Part shown: positions 28,820 through 38,784 of the stretch, in pieces
Position numbering within the stretch: the stretch's first letter is position 1
Layout of the letters: each line of letters starts with the position of its first letter
Source of the DNA: Ectothiorhodospiraceae bacterium
GTDB lineage: Bacteria > Pseudomonadota > Gammaproteobacteria > Nitrococcales > Aquisalimonadaceae
Length of the DNA stretch: 64,000 nucleotides
Assembly: GCA_020831885.1 (NCBI GenBank)
Contig: JAFIFU010000002.1
Coordinates: 1-64,000, forward strand
Direction of reading: 5' to 3'
The notes under the pieces: model-generated
What the model was told of the DNA's origin: nothing
Database searches by the model: none
Seen by the model: only the letters and a program-made list of their open reading frames with translations
Program-made: the position numbers and the translations under genes

Positions 28820-30059
28820 AACGCAGCGCCTCCGCCGGTTCGGTACGCGCGGCCCGCCAGGCCGGATACAACGTGGCCAGCAAAGAAAGCACCAGCGCGA
28901 CGCTGGAGATGCGGATCACGTCCCCGCTGCGCAGATCCGATGGCAGGTCGCTGATGTAGTACACGTCCGCCGGCAGGAACTGGGTGCCCAACAGACTCTC
29001 GATGGCCGGGACAAGGGTTTCCACATTCAGTGCCAGCGCAATGCCGCCGGCGGTGCCCAACAGCGTCCCGAACACCCCGATCACCGCACCCTGGATGACA
29101 AAAATGCGCATCACGCTGCCAGGGGTGGCCCCCAGGGTACGCAGGATAGCGATATCGGCGCGTTTCTCGTTCACCACCATGACCAGTGTGGAAACGATGT
29201 TAAAGGCCGCCACGGCAATGATGAGCGTCAGGATGACGAACATCACGGTCTTCTCCGTCTGCACCGCCCGGAAGAAATTGGCATGCTCCCGTGTCCAGTC
29301 CCGCACCCGATAGCGGCCATCCAGCGTCAAGGCCAGTTCCCGGGACAGCCATGGCGCCGCCATGAGATCATCGAACTCCAGCCGCAGCCCGGTCGCGCCT
29401 TCGCCCAGCCGCATGACGGTGGCGGCATCCTCCATGTGCACCAGGGCCAGTCCCCGGTCGTACTCGTACATGCCGATATGGAAGGTTCCGGCCACCTCGA
29501 AGCGCTTGATGCGCGGCACGATACCGGCCACCGTTGCCCGGGCTTCCGGCGTCACCACGGTCACGCTGTCGCCCACCCCGACGCCCAGCAGCCTGGCCAG
29601 CGCGCTCCCCAAGACAATCCGGTAGCCCCCGGCTTCCAGACCGTCCGCTGAGCCGGAGGCGATATGCTCCATGACCCGTGACACGTCGCCCTCGTACTCC
29701 GGCACAATGCCACGCAGCATGGCACCGCTGACCTCGCCTCCCCGGGTGACCATGACTTCGCCGGTGACGTAGGGCGCAGCGCCCGTGACCCGGGGGTGCC
29801 GCAGGACCTCCTCACGGAGCCCGGTCCAGTCCTGAACCGGACCGGCAGCCGACTGGATGGAGGCATGGGCCACCATTCCGAGGATGCGCTCCCGCAGTTC
29901 CTTCTCGAACCCGTTCATCACAGACAGCACCGTGATCAGCGCCGTGACGCCCAAGCCGATACCCAGCATGGAACTCAGGGAGATGAAGGAGACGAACTGG
30001 TTACGGCGCTTGGCCCGGGTGTAACGCAGCCCGATGAACAGCTCCAGGGGTTTGAACAT
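28812..30059 (-). CDS. Lipoprotein-releasing system permease LolC/LolE family
   Basis: The 415-residue protein has the LolC/E layout: one N-terminal helix ([22 protein letters not shown]), a large periplasmic domain, and three C-terminal helices ([19 protein letters not shown], then [20 protein letters not shown] and [20 protein letters not shown]). Only one such permease gene is here, so the complex may be a LolF-type homodimer, or a second copy may lie elsewhere. Its substrates would include the lipoproteins at 42933, 48053 and 55378. Confidence 0.9.
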   Translation of the reverse strand: MFKPLELFIGLRYTRAKRRNQFVSFISLSSMLGIGLGVTALITVLSVMNGFEKELRERILGMVAHASIQSAAGPVQDWTGLREEVLRHPRVTGAAPYVTGEVMVTRGGEVSGAMLRGIVPEYEGDVSRVMEHIASGSADGLEAGGYRIVLGSALARLLGVGVGDSVTVVTPEARATVAGIVPRIKRFEVAGTFHIGMYEYDRGLALVHMEDAATVMRLGEGATGLRLEFDDLMAAPWLSRELALTLDGRYRVRDWTREHANFFRAVQTEKTVMFVILTLIIAVAAFNIVSTLVMVVNEKRADIAILRTLGATPGSVMRIFVIQGAVIGVFGTLLGTAGGIALALNVETLVPAIESLLGTQFLPADVYYISDLPSDLRSGDVIRISSVALVLSLLATLYPAWRAARTEPAEALRYE

Positions 30060-30074
30060 GGTTTGTACGATTCC

Positions 30075-30788
30075 TCAGGGACAGACCACGGGCAGCGGCC
30101 GGTGCAAAGCGATTTCCCGCGGGGACACCCGGGCACCCAGGGCATACACATTCACCCCGGCACGGATCGCCGCACGCAGGGCCTTTCCATAGGCGGGGTC
30201 GATGGTGTCCGCCGGCCGCACCTCGGCCACATCGGCGCGCTGTACGCAGAACACCAGCGCAGCGCCCGCCTCGCCGCGGCGGACCAGCCCGGCGAGTTCC
30301 TCCAGGTGGCGCGTACCCCGCGTACTGACCGCATCGGGAAACAGCGCCACACCCTGGTCCACCGCCGCTGTCACGTTCTTGACCTCCAGGTAACAGGGCG
30401 GCCTTTCGCTGTACGAGAGCAGGAAGTCGATCCGGCTCCGGGTCTGCTTGAGCTGGACCTCGGCACGAACTTCCGTGAAACCATCAAGGGCCGGAATCCG
30501 GCCCGCCTCCAGCGCCTCGCGGACCAGGGCATTGGAACGCCCCGTGTGGATACCCACCAGCGTTCCGCCGTCAGCCTCCACCATCTCCCAGGTAAACCGG
30601 GTACGCCGGGCAGGATCATCGGCGGGACTGAGCCACACCCGCGAACCCGGCGCGCGGCAACCGAGCATGGAACCCGTGTTGGGACAATGCGCGGTGACAC
30701 GGGTTCCGTTTTCCAGCTCCACGTCCGCCAGGAAACGCTGGTAACGACGGATCAGGCGGCCGGGGACCAGACCGGTCTGAAAACGCAT
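30075..30788 (-). CDS. sfsA: Sugar fermentation stimulation protein A (SfsA)
   Basis: ATG 30788 (MRFQTGLVPGRLIRRYQRFL) with GAGGGTGG upstream yields 237 residues. Family landmarks include VTAHCPNTGSMLGCRAPGS, YLEVKNVTAAVDQGVALFPD and RGTRHLEELAGL, consistent with a PD-(D/E)XK nuclease-like fold and OB-like N-terminus. SfsA was named for effects on maltose genes in E. coli; its biochemical role is unsettled. Confidence 0.92.
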   Translation of the reverse strand: MRFQTGLVPGRLIRRYQRFLADVELENGTRVTAHCPNTGSMLGCRAPGSRVWLSPADDPARRTRFTWEMVEADGGTLVGIHTGRSNALVREALEAGRIPALDGFTEVRAEVQLKQTRSRIDFLLSYSERPPCYLEVKNVTAAVDQGVALFPDAVSTRGTRHLEELAGLVRRGEAGAALVFCVQRADVAEVRPADTIDPAYGKALRAAIRAGVNVYALGARVSPREIALHRPLPVVCP

Positions 30789-30994
30789 CCATCCACCCTC
30801 TCCAACTCCGGAACGCACAGCCGCCGGTCCGGTTGCAGCACGCCCGCCATGCACCGGCGGCATTCTATCAGCGCCGGCGTCCGGCCGCACAACAGTCCGG
30901 AAATCACCGCACTGCAAAGGTTAAGGCCCGGCAATTGCCCCCCGCCCCGGGATGTAATACGCTCGACGCAACACTTGCAGGGAGTCTACGCGCG

Positions 30995-31291
30995 ATGTCA
31001 CAGGGAGTATCGCCCCGCCTGAGCCTGACCCTATTTCTGCTGCTGCTGTTCGTGGCCCCGGGCATTCATGCCGACCGGCTTCTGATCGAGGCCGTCGAAG
31101 AAGCAGAGGCCTCCACTACGGATCGACCCCGACACGGTCAGACCATGGATCAGGTCCGCAGCCGCTTCGGTGAGCCGGAGCGCCGGGTGGAACCGGTGGG
31201 GGAACCGCCCATCGCCCGCTGGGAGTACGCCGGTTTCACGGTTTACTTCGAGCACGATCGCGTGCTCCGTGCGGTCATGCGCCGCGACTGA
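30995..31291 (+). CDS. Small exported protein with BamE/SmpA-like domain
   Basis: From ATG 30995 (AGGGAG 12 bases upstream) the 98-residue protein starts with a signal peptide (LSLTLFLLLLFVAPGIHA) and continues with RPRHGQTMDQVRSRFGEPER and PPIARWEYAGFTVYFEHDRV. This G-x-T-x-x-x-V-x-x-x-F/G-x-P pattern is typical of BamE/SmpA-like periplasmic domains; similar short proteins are widespread and often mislabelled phosphodiesterase. No lipobox is present, so it is probably periplasmic. Six bases separate it from aguA, suggesting co-transcription, but no functional link is known. Confidence 0.75.
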   Translation: MSQGVSPRLSLTLFLLLLFVAPGIHADRLLIEAVEEAEASTTDRPRHGQTMDQVRSRFGEPERRVEPVGEPPIARWEYAGFTVYFEHDRVLRAVMRRD

Positions 31292-31297
31292 ACCCCC

Positions 31298-32317
31298 GTG
31301 ACCCGTCGCCGTCTGCCCGCGGAATGGGAACCGCAGTCCGCCCTGCTCCTCACCTGGCCTCACCGTGACGGCGACTGGGGCAATGATCTGGAAGACGTCC
31401 AGCAGACCTTCGCCGCCATGGCTCGTGCGGTGGCGCCGCGCCAGCGCCTGGTGGTGGCCTGCCACGACCAGACGACCGAGACCGAAGTCCGCCGGCGGAC
31501 CCGCGGCCTCAGCAGCGTCACCTACCTTCAGATCCCGTCCAATGACATCTGGGTCCGGGATCACGGACCGATAACGGTACTGGAGGACGGTCGTCCCCGC
31601 TTGCTGGATTTCCGCTTCAACGGTTGGGGCAACAAGTATCCGTCGGCGCTGGATGACCGTCTGACTGCCGCGCTGGCTCCGGAGGCCTTCCCCGGGCTTC
31701 CGCTGGAATCCATCAACGTGGTCCTGGAAGGCGGCAGCATCGAAACCGACGGTGCCGGTACCCTGCTGACCACGACGCGCTGCCTGTTGCACCCGAGCCG
31801 CAACCCGGGGGTGGAGCGCACCAAGCTGGAGCGCTGGCTGCACGACTGGTTCGGGGTCCGCCGGGTGCTCTGGCTGGAGCATGGGGAACTGGAAGGGGAT
31901 GACACGGACGGCCACATCGACATGCTCGCCCGCTTCGCGCCCGGAAACCGAATCCTCTATACCGCCTGCGATGACCGGAGTGACCCCCACCACGCGCCCC
32001 TGGAGGCCATGGCCCAGGAGCTGGAACGGTTCCGCGCCGCGGACGGAAGCGCCTATCGCCTGCTCCCGCTACCCTGGCCGCCGGCCCGCCATGACGAGAA
32101 CGGCGAACGCCTGCCGCTCAGCTACGCGAATTTTCTGGTCATCAACGGCGCCGTCCTGGTGCCGGTCTACGACCTGCCCACCGATGAGCCCGCCATGGAT
32201 GTGATCCGCCACGCCTTCCCGCACCGCGCTGTCATCCCCGTTCCGGCCCACCCCCTGGTGCGCCAGCACGGCAGCGTGCATTGTGCGAGCATGCAGATTC
32301 CCGCGGCTGTGGCCTGA
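31298..32317 (+). CDS. aguA: Agmatine deiminase
   Basis: AguA hydrolyses agmatine to N-carbamoylputrescine and ammonia. The 339-residue sequence has the guanidino-modifying enzyme motifs: PSNDIWVRDHGPITV, VLEGGSIETDGAGTLLTTTR, DDTDGHIDMLARF, and the nucleophile cysteine in QHGSVHCASMQ. The start is GTG 31298. aguB follows after 140 bp on the same strand; together they make putrescine without ornithine decarboxylase. Confidence 0.92.
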   Translation: MTRRRLPAEWEPQSALLLTWPHRDGDWGNDLEDVQQTFAAMARAVAPRQRLVVACHDQTTETEVRRRTRGLSSVTYLQIPSNDIWVRDHGPITVLEDGRPRLLDFRFNGWGNKYPSALDDRLTAALAPEAFPGLPLESINVVLEGGSIETDGAGTLLTTTRCLLHPSRNPGVERTKLERWLHDWFGVRRVLWLEHGELEGDDTDGHIDMLARFAPGNRILYTACDDRSDPHHAPLEAMAQELERFRAADGSAYRLLPLPWPPARHDENGERLPLSYANFLVINGAVLVPVYDLPTDEPAMDVIRHAFPHRAVIPVPAHPLVRQHGSVHCASMQIPAAVA

Positions 32318-32457
32318 GTGAACGACATACCGCCCGCAAGCCTGGCAAGCAGGCGCTGATTGGCGCCACAATCCCGAGTACAATGCCTGCCTGCCCGGCA
32401 AGGGCAGGCGTCACCAGGTTCTCTGACGGTTCAGGTAACCCGCACAACGAGACAGCC

Positions 32458-33354
32458 ATGACCAAGCGCATACTGCCGGCGGCACTGGTTCAACACAGTT
32501 GCAGCGCCGACCCGGACGACAACCTGGCCCGAAGCGTGGCCGGCATCCGAGAGGCGGCGGCTGGCGGCGCCCGCCTGGTGCTGCTCCAGGAGCTGCACCG
32601 CAGCCGGTACTTCTGTCAGCAGGAGGATCCGGCGTTGTTCGACCTGGCCGAACCGATTCCGGGCCCCACCGCGGCGCTGCTGGGAGATCTGGCACGGGAG
32701 CTGGGCGTGGTGATTGTGGGATCGCTGTTCGAGCGTCGCGCACCGGGGCTGTACCACAACACGGCCGTCGTTCTGGACAGCGACGGCCGCCTGGCCGGTC
32801 GTTACCGCAAAATGCACATTCCTGACGACCCGGGCTATTACGAGAAGTTCTACTTCACCCCTGGTGACCTGGGCTTCCAGCCGGTGGATACCGCCGTCGG
32901 CAGACTGGGCGTACTGGTCTGCTGGGATCAATGGTTCCCGGAAGCCGCCCGGCTGATGGCGCTGGCCGGCGCCGAGGTGCTGCTCTACCCCACAGCCATC
33001 GGCTGGTCCCGGGAAGACGATGCCGGCGAACAGGCCCGTCAGCGGGATGCCTGGATCACGGTTCAGCGCGCCCATGGGGTGGCCAACGGTATTCCCGTCC
33101 TTGCCTGCAACCGTGTGGGTTTCGAGCCGGACCCCGCAAACCCGGATCACGGTGCCCTGTTCTGGGGCAGCAGTTTCGTCGCCGGCCCCCAAGGGGAAAT
33201 CCTTGCCCAGGCACCCGGGGATGCCGACTGCGTGCTGCATGCGGCGCTGGATCTTGAGCGCAGCGAGCAGGTACGCCGGATCTGGCCTTACCTGCGGGAT
33301 CGACGGGTGGATCATTACCAGGATCTGCTGCGCCTGTATCGCGACGGCGTATAA
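32458..33354 (+). CDS. aguB: N-carbamoylputrescine amidase
   Basis: This nitrilase-superfamily enzyme (298 residues from ATG 32458) converts N-carbamoylputrescine to putrescine, CO2 and ammonia. The Glu-Lys-Cys triad is visible in VLLQELHRSRYF, GRYRKMHIPDDPGYYEKFYF and VLVCWDQWFPEAAR. Length and the PDDPGYYEK segment fit AguB better than other nitrilases. It follows aguA and precedes a DAHP synthase gene by 30 bp. Confidence 0.93.
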   Translation: MTKRILPAALVQHSCSADPDDNLARSVAGIREAAAGGARLVLLQELHRSRYFCQQEDPALFDLAEPIPGPTAALLGDLARELGVVIVGSLFERRAPGLYHNTAVVLDSDGRLAGRYRKMHIPDDPGYYEKFYFTPGDLGFQPVDTAVGRLGVLVCWDQWFPEAARLMALAGAEVLLYPTAIGWSREDDAGEQARQRDAWITVQRAHGVANGIPVLACNRVGFEPDPANPDHGALFWGSSFVAGPQGEILAQAPGDADCVLHAALDLERSEQVRRIWPYLRDRRVDHYQDLLRLYRDGV

Positions 33355-33384
33355 ACGACCACTTTATATTTAATTGGCAAATTA

Positions 33385-34512
33385 ATGATTTTAATACTTT
33401 ATCCTGATATTGACAAACGGGGTGAGGACTACCGTCACCTGCTGGAGTACCTGGATGCGCTGCAGGGCATCAGACACCGTGTCCATGACGTGGCCGGCGC
33501 ACAGCAGACCCTGACGGAAATCTATCTCATCGGGGACACGGCTGCACTGGATGTGGACGACATGCAGGCCCTTCCCGGCGTCGAACGGGTTATCCGCGTC
33601 TCCGATGCCTATCGGGTGCTGGGCCGTCATCGCGACGACCACCGCGCCAGCGAATTCCACTACAACGGCATCACCTTCAGCCAGGACAGCTTCCACGTCT
33701 TTGCCGGGCTCTGCGCCGTTGACAACCCGACCAACGTGGAGCGGATGTTCCAGGCTTTACAGCAACACGGCCAGAGCTGCGCCCGCATGGGGGCCTACAA
33801 GCCGCGTACCAATCCCTACTCGTTCCAGGGCCACGGCAAGGAATGTCTGCCCTGGGTCTTCGAGCTGGCCGGCAAATACGGCATTCGCGTCATCGCCATG
33901 GAGATCACCCACGATCGCCATATCCGCGAGATCGAGGAAGCGCTGGCGCAGACAGGCAATCCCACCGGTGTGATGCTCCAGATCGGCACGCGCAACACGC
34001 AGAATTTCGAACTCCTGAAGCACGTGGGCCGGCAGACCCGCTTCCCCGTCCTGCTGAAACGGGGTTTCGGCATCACCCTGGAGGAATCGCTGAACGCCGC
34101 GGAGTATCTCGCCAGTGAGGGCAACAGCCAGGTCATCTTCGCCTTGCGCGGGATGAAGACGAACATGGGCGACCCCCATCGCAACTTCGTGGATTTCGCC
34201 CATGTCCCGGTGGTGAAGCGCCTGACCCGCATGCCGGTGTGTATCGATCCGTCCCATTCCGTGGGGTCCCGCGCGGCCTCTCCCGAGGGCATTCCGGACA
34301 TGCTGCACGTGACCGCGCAGGGGATCGTGGCCGGCGCCAATATGGTCCTGGTGGATTTCCATCCGGACCCTGCCCACGCCCTGGTGGACGGCCCTCAGGC
34401 ACTGACGCTGGACGAACTGCCCTGGTTCCTGGATGACGCCGCCCTTGCCCGGGAAACCTATCTGCAACGCCGGGAACGGGCCCGGCGTCACCGGGCGGAA
34501 CGGGGCCGCTGA
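33385..34512 (+). CDS. DAHP synthase, type I-beta with N-terminal regulatory domain
   Basis: This enzyme condenses PEP and erythrose 4-phosphate, the first shikimate step. Of 375 residues, the first 90 or so form a ferredoxin-like/ACT-like domain (EIYLIGDTAALD, LPGVERVIRVSDAYRVL) as in Thermotoga-type enzymes, where it mediates feedback inhibition by tyrosine or phenylalanine. The barrel follows with ARMGAYKPRTNPYSFQGHG, VMLQIGTRNTQNFELL, LLKRGFGITLEESLNAAEYL and MPVCIDPSHSVGSR. The first 12 codons and the 25 bases upstream are unusually AT-rich and no Shine-Dalgarno is visible. The stop overlaps the mfd start by one base. Confidence 0.9.
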   Translation: MILILYPDIDKRGEDYRHLLEYLDALQGIRHRVHDVAGAQQTLTEIYLIGDTAALDVDDMQALPGVERVIRVSDAYRVLGRHRDDHRASEFHYNGITFSQDSFHVFAGLCAVDNPTNVERMFQALQQHGQSCARMGAYKPRTNPYSFQGHGKECLPWVFELAGKYGIRVIAMEITHDRHIREIEEALAQTGNPTGVMLQIGTRNTQNFELLKHVGRQTRFPVLLKRGFGITLEESLNAAEYLASEGNSQVIFALRGMKTNMGDPHRNFVDFAHVPVVKRLTRMPVCIDPSHSVGSRAASPEGIPDMLHVTAQGIVAGANMVLVDFHPDPAHALVDGPQALTLDELPWFLDDAALARETYLQRRERARRHRAERGR

Positions 34513-37500
34513 TGAGCCAGGCAACCGCGATAAACCCGAATCAGCACAGCCCGCTGAGCCCCGTTCTGCCGCGCAAGACCGGCCGTCACCTGCGCTGGTC
34601 CGGGCTGCATGGAAGTGCGCCGGCGCTTGCCCTGTGGCAGGCAGCATCCCAGGCCGAGGCCGGCCTCATCATGGCCGTGACCGCGTCCAGCCAGGAAGCA
34701 CAGCAACTGGAGACCGAACTGCGCTTCTATGCCGGAAAGGCGGCAGATGAACTGATCTTCAGCCTCCCGGACTGGGAAACACTGCCCTACGATGTCTTCT
34801 CCCCGCATCAGGATATCGTCTCCCAACGCATCGCCACGCTGTACCGGCTACCGGCGCTGCAACAGGGCATCCTCATCGTTCCCGTGGGTACGCTCTTGCA
34901 GCGCCTGCCGCCACGCAGTTACCTGGACGGTCGCGTACTGATGCTGGCCACCGGCGCGCGGCTGGAGCTGGAACGCAGTCGTGAGCGCCTGGAACGCGCC
35001 GGTTACCGCTGCGTGCCGGAAGTGATGGAGCATGGGGAGTTCGCCGTGCGCGGGGCGCTGCTGGACTTGTTCCCCATGGGCAGCCGCCATCCCTATCGGA
35101 TCGATCTGTTCGACGACGAGGTGGAAAGCATCCGGGTGTTCGATCCGGAGACCCAGCGCAGTTCCCATCGGGTGGACAGGGTGGAACTGCTCCCAGGGCG
35201 GGAGTTCCCCGTGGACGAGGATGCCATTGCGCGGTTCCGTCAACAGTTCCGGGCGGCCTTCGAGGGCGATCCCACCCGCAGTCTGATCTACCGGGAGGTG
35301 AGCAACGGTGTCATGCCCAACGGCATCGAGTATTACCTCTCGTTGTTCTTCGAGGAGACCGCCACCCTGTTCGACTATCTGCCCGACCAGCGCTGCCTGC
35401 TGCTCGGAGAGGATGTGGGGCCGGCGGTGGACGGACTCTGGCAGGAGATCGGCCACCGGTACGAGCAACGGCGGCATGATCCCGACCGCCCCCTGCTGCC
35501 ACCCGACACCCTGTTCATGGCACCGCGGGAGCTGCAGGCGCGCTTTACCGCATCCACCGTGGTGGAACTGCACCAGGAAGACGAGCAGGCCCTCTCCCGG
35601 GGTCCCGCGCCATCCGTGATCCGCTATGAAACCGAGACGTTGCCGCCCCTGTGTCTGCGTCCCGCGGGCCCGGAGGAGAAGCGGATGCCGGTGGCGGATT
35701 TCGTCGCCGCGCATGCCCGCGGCAGGGTGCTGTTCGTGGCGGAAACCCCGGGACACCGGGAAGCCCTGGTGGAGGCGCTGGAGGAACGCGGCATCCGGCC
35801 GAAAACACTCGCCGGCTGGGCGGATTTCCTGGAAGGCACGGAATCCATCGCCATCACCGTGGCACCCGTGGAGCGGGGGCTGGTGCTGTCCTCGCCCGAC
35901 ATCACGGTGATCACCGAGGCGGCCCTGTTGGGCGACCGCGCCCAGCAACGCCGCCGCCGCCGCCGGCACGAGCGCGATCCTGCATTGATGATCCGGGATC
36001 TCAACGACTTGCGACCAGGATCTCCGGTCGTGCATGAGGAACACGGCGTGGGCCGTTACCTGGGCCTGCAGACCCTCAATGTGGGGGATTATCCCACCGA
36101 ATTCCTGACCCTGGAATACGCCGGCGGCGACAAGCTGTACGTGCCGGTGGCCTCGCTGAATCTGATCAGCCGCTACACCGGCGCCGACGATGAGCATGCC
36201 CCACTCCACCGCCTGGGCAGTGACCAGTGGGAAAAGGCGCGCCGCCGTGCCGCGGAGAAGGTCCGGGATGTGGCCGCCGAATTGCTGGACCTCTATGCCC
36301 GGCGGGCGGCGCGCAAGGGCAAGGCCATCGCCTGCTCCGCCGAAGACTATCAGGCCTTCGCCGCTGCTTTCCCGTTCGAGGAGACCCCCGATCAGCAGGA
36401 TGCCATCGACGCGGTGATCGCGGACCTGGGCTCGGATCAGCCCATGGACCGCGTGGTCTGCGGCGACGTGGGCTTCGGCAAGACAGAAGTGGCCATGCGA
36501 GCCGCCTTCGTTGCCGTCCAGGGCGGTCACCAGGTGATCATTCTGGTGCCCACCACCCTGCTTGCCCAGCAGCATTATCAGAATTTCCGTGACCGCTTTG
36601 CGGACTGGCCGATCCGCGTGGATGTCCTGTCCCGTTTCAACAACAGCCGCGAACAGGCCGCGACGCTGGAGGCCCTTCGGGCCGGGAAGGCGGACATCCT
36701 GATCGGTACCCACAAACTGCTGCAGACCGGCCTGGAGGCGAAGAACCTGGGGCTGGTGATCATCGACGAGGAACACCGCTTCGGCGTGCGACAAAAGGAG
36801 CGGTTGAAGCAGCTCCGTGCGGAGGTGGATCTGCTGACACTCACGGCCACCCCCATACCACGGACACTGAACATGGCGCTTGCCGGCATGCGGGATCTGT
36901 CGATCATTGCCACCCCCCCCGCCCGACGGCTTGCGGTGAAGACCTTCGTCAACGAGTGGAACGACGCCCTGATCCAGGAGGCCTGCCTGCGGGAGCTCAA
37001 GCGCGGGGGGCAGGTGTATTTCCTCCACAATGACGTGCAGAGCATCGAACGGGTGGCCGCACAGCTTGCCGACCTGGTGCCTCAGGCCCGTATCGGCATT
37101 GCCCACGGCCAGTTGCCGGAACGGGAACTGGAGCGCGTCATGCTGGATTTCTACCATCAGCGCTTCAACGTGCTGCTCTGTACCACGATCATCGAGTCCG
37201 GCATCGACGTGCCCACCGCCAACACCATCATCATCAACCGCGCCGACCGCTTCGGACTGGCCCAGTTGCATCAGATGCGCGGCCGCGTCGGGCGATCCCA
37301 TCACCGCGCCTATGCCTATCTGATCGCCCCGCCCCGCCGCGCCATGACCGCCGACGCGGCCAAACGGTTGGATGCCATCTCCGCCCATGATGACCTGGGC
37401 GTCGGTTTCCTACTTGCCAGCCATGATCTGGAGATCCGCGGCGCCGGGGAACTGTTAGGCTCCGAACAGAGCGGCCAGATCAGCGAAGTGGGCTTCAGCA

Positions 37501-38024
37501 TGTACAATGATTTGCTGGAGCGCGCGGTGAAAGCGCTACGCTCGGGCAAGGAGCCCGCACTGGATCAGCCGCTGCACCAGGGTACCGAGGTGGACTTGCG
37601 GATTCCGGCTCTGCTGCCGGACGACTACCTGCCGGACGTCCACAGCCGGCTGGTCCTGTACAAGCGCATCGCCAACGCGCGCAGCAACGAGGCGCTCAAG
37701 GATCTGCAGGTGGAGATGATCGACCGCTTCGGCCTGCTGCCGGAACCGGCCAAGAATCTCTTCCGCATCGCCCGGGTCAAGCTGCGGGCGGAACCCCTGG
37801 GGATCCGTCGCATCGAACTCGGCACGGACGGGGGCGCGCTGGTCTTCGGCCCGCAGACGGAACTGGATCCCGCGGCGCTGGTCACCCTGATTCAGGGCGC
37901 ACCGGAGCGTTACCGGCTTGAGGGCCAGGAGCGGCTGCGCATCCGCATGGCGCTCCCCAAGGCGGAGCAGCGCTTCGATCTGCTGGATCGGCTCCTGTAC
38001 GAACTGAAACCCGAGGCCGCCTGA
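34512..38024 (+). CDS. mfd: Transcription-repair coupling factor Mfd
   Basis: Mfd removes RNA polymerase stalled at DNA lesions and recruits UvrA. At 1170 residues it is full length: a UvrB-homology region at the N-terminus (VGTLLQRLPPRSYLDGRV), the RNA-polymerase interaction domain starting HEEHGVGRYLGLQTL, the translocase domain with Walker A CGDVGFGKTEVAMRAAF and DEEH box IIDEEHRFGVRQKERL, the TRG motif region RADRFGLAQLHQMRGRVGRS, and the C-terminal inhibitory domain. The start shares a base with the DAHP synthase stop (TGATG), so translation is probably coupled. Confidence 0.97.
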   Translation: MSQATAINPNQHSPLSPVLPRKTGRHLRWSGLHGSAPALALWQAASQAEAGLIMAVTASSQEAQQLETELRFYAGKAADELIFSLPDWETLPYDVFSPHQDIVSQRIATLYRLPALQQGILIVPVGTLLQRLPPRSYLDGRVLMLATGARLELERSRERLERAGYRCVPEVMEHGEFAVRGALLDLFPMGSRHPYRIDLFDDEVESIRVFDPETQRSSHRVDRVELLPGREFPVDEDAIARFRQQFRAAFEGDPTRSLIYREVSNGVMPNGIEYYLSLFFEETATLFDYLPDQRCLLLGEDVGPAVDGLWQEIGHRYEQRRHDPDRPLLPPDTLFMAPRELQARFTASTVVELHQEDEQALSRGPAPSVIRYETETLPPLCLRPAGPEEKRMPVADFVAAHARGRVLFVAETPGHREALVEALEERGIRPKTLAGWADFLEGTESIAITVAPVERGLVLSSPDITVITEAALLGDRAQQRRRRRRHERDPALMIRDLNDLRPGSPVVHEEHGVGRYLGLQTLNVGDYPTEFLTLEYAGGDKLYVPVASLNLISRYTGADDEHAPLHRLGSDQWEKARRRAAEKVRDVAAELLDLYARRAARKGKAIACSAEDYQAFAAAFPFEETPDQQDAIDAVIADLGSDQPMDRVVCGDVGFGKTEVAMRAAFVAVQGGHQVIILVPTTLLAQQHYQNFRDRFADWPIRVDVLSRFNNSREQAATLEALRAGKADILIGTHKLLQTGLEAKNLGLVIIDEEHRFGVRQKERLKQLRAEVDLLTLTATPIPRTLNMALAGMRDLSIIATPPARRLAVKTFVNEWNDALIQEACLRELKRGGQVYFLHNDVQSIERVAAQLADLVPQARIGIAHGQLPERELERVMLDFYHQRFNVLLCTTIIESGIDVPTANTIIINRADRFGLAQLHQMRGRVGRSHHRAYAYLIAPPRRAMTADAAKRLDAISAHDDLGVGFLLASHDLEIRGAGELLGSEQSGQISEVGFSMYNDLLERAVKALRSGKEPALDQPLHQGTEVDLRIPALLPDDYLPDVHSRLVLYKRIANARSNEALKDLQVEMIDRFGLLPEPAKNLFRIARVKLRAEPLGIRRIELGTDGGALVFGPQTELDPAALVTLIQGAPERYRLEGQERLRIRMALPKAEQRFDLLDRLLYELKPEAA

Positions 38025-38054
38025 GCGGCGGCCCGCCCATCGAGGGAAGGCGGT

Positions 38055-38741
38055 ATGCACCACCTGCGACGAAACGGATCAGGACTGCTGGCGCTGTTGC
38101 TGAGCTTACTGCTGCCTGCGGCAGCGCTTGCCGATCAGCAGTATTTTGACGTGGAACTGATCCTATTCCGGCATGCCGAGGCCACCAGCCAGCAGGCGGG
38201 GGAGCGCTGGCCGCGGACACCGGATGCTCCACACCACGCCCGTTACGCCGATCTGGTATCCGATGGCGAACCGACGGCGGACAGCTATGTGAGGCTTGGC
38301 GAAAACGCCCTGCAACTGCGTGGGGTTGCCCAGCGCCTGGAGCGCCACGGCGGCTACACGGTGTTGCTGCACACCGGTTGGCGTCAACCCGGGCTGGGCA
38401 ACGCCGAGGCCGCCGCGGTGCGGCTGCCGCCGGGGGGTGCCGCTTCCGGTGGCGGGGACGAGATGCCCGACACCGGCAGTCTCGCGCCGCGGCGCCCACC
38501 GCCTGGTCTCTCCGGTCATGTGCGCATCTACCGGGAGCGGTTCCTCCACGCGGAGTTCGACCTGCGTTACCTGCGCGGGGAACAGGCCGACGGGCAAGCG
38601 GGCCGGGCATCACTGCCGCTGTTTGAACAACTGGCGCCCGTGGTGGTCATGCAGGATCGCCGCCGTATGCGCAGTGGGGAACTCCACCACCTGGATCACC
38701 CGGTGATCGGTGCTCTGGTCCGCGTGACACCGGTGGAGTGA
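38055..38741 (+). CDS. CsiV-like exported protein
   Basis: The 228-residue protein has a signal peptide (LLALLLSLLLPAAALA then DQQYFDVELILFRH) and the CsiV-family pattern of an FDVELILFR strand early and LRGVAQRLERHGGYTVLLHTGWRQP, RIYRERFLHAEFDLRYLRG and FEQLAPVVVMQDRRRMRSGE later. CsiV in Pseudomonas/Vibrio relatives is a periplasmic or membrane-anchored protein commonly encoded just after mfd; a peptidoglycan-related role is suggested for some. Position 30 bp after mfd supports the call. Confidence 0.75.
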   Translation: MHHLRRNGSGLLALLLSLLLPAAALADQQYFDVELILFRHAEATSQQAGERWPRTPDAPHHARYADLVSDGEPTADSYVRLGENALQLRGVAQRLERHGGYTVLLHTGWRQPGLGNAEAAAVRLPPGGAASGGGDEMPDTGSLAPRRPPPGLSGHVRIYRERFLHAEFDLRYLRGEQADGQAGRASLPLFEQLAPVVVMQDRRRMRSGELHHLDHPVIGALVRVTPVE

Positions 38742-38784
38742 GTCCAGCCGTTGCGCCTCTCGGCCATGGATGGCCCGGTCCGGA

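Noticed and set aside
34848-37388. An 846-codon open frame on the minus strand opposite mfd
   Set aside because: It is the antisense shadow of a conserved, full-length mfd. The composition of high-GC coding DNA keeps the opposite frame open; the translation has no family signature.
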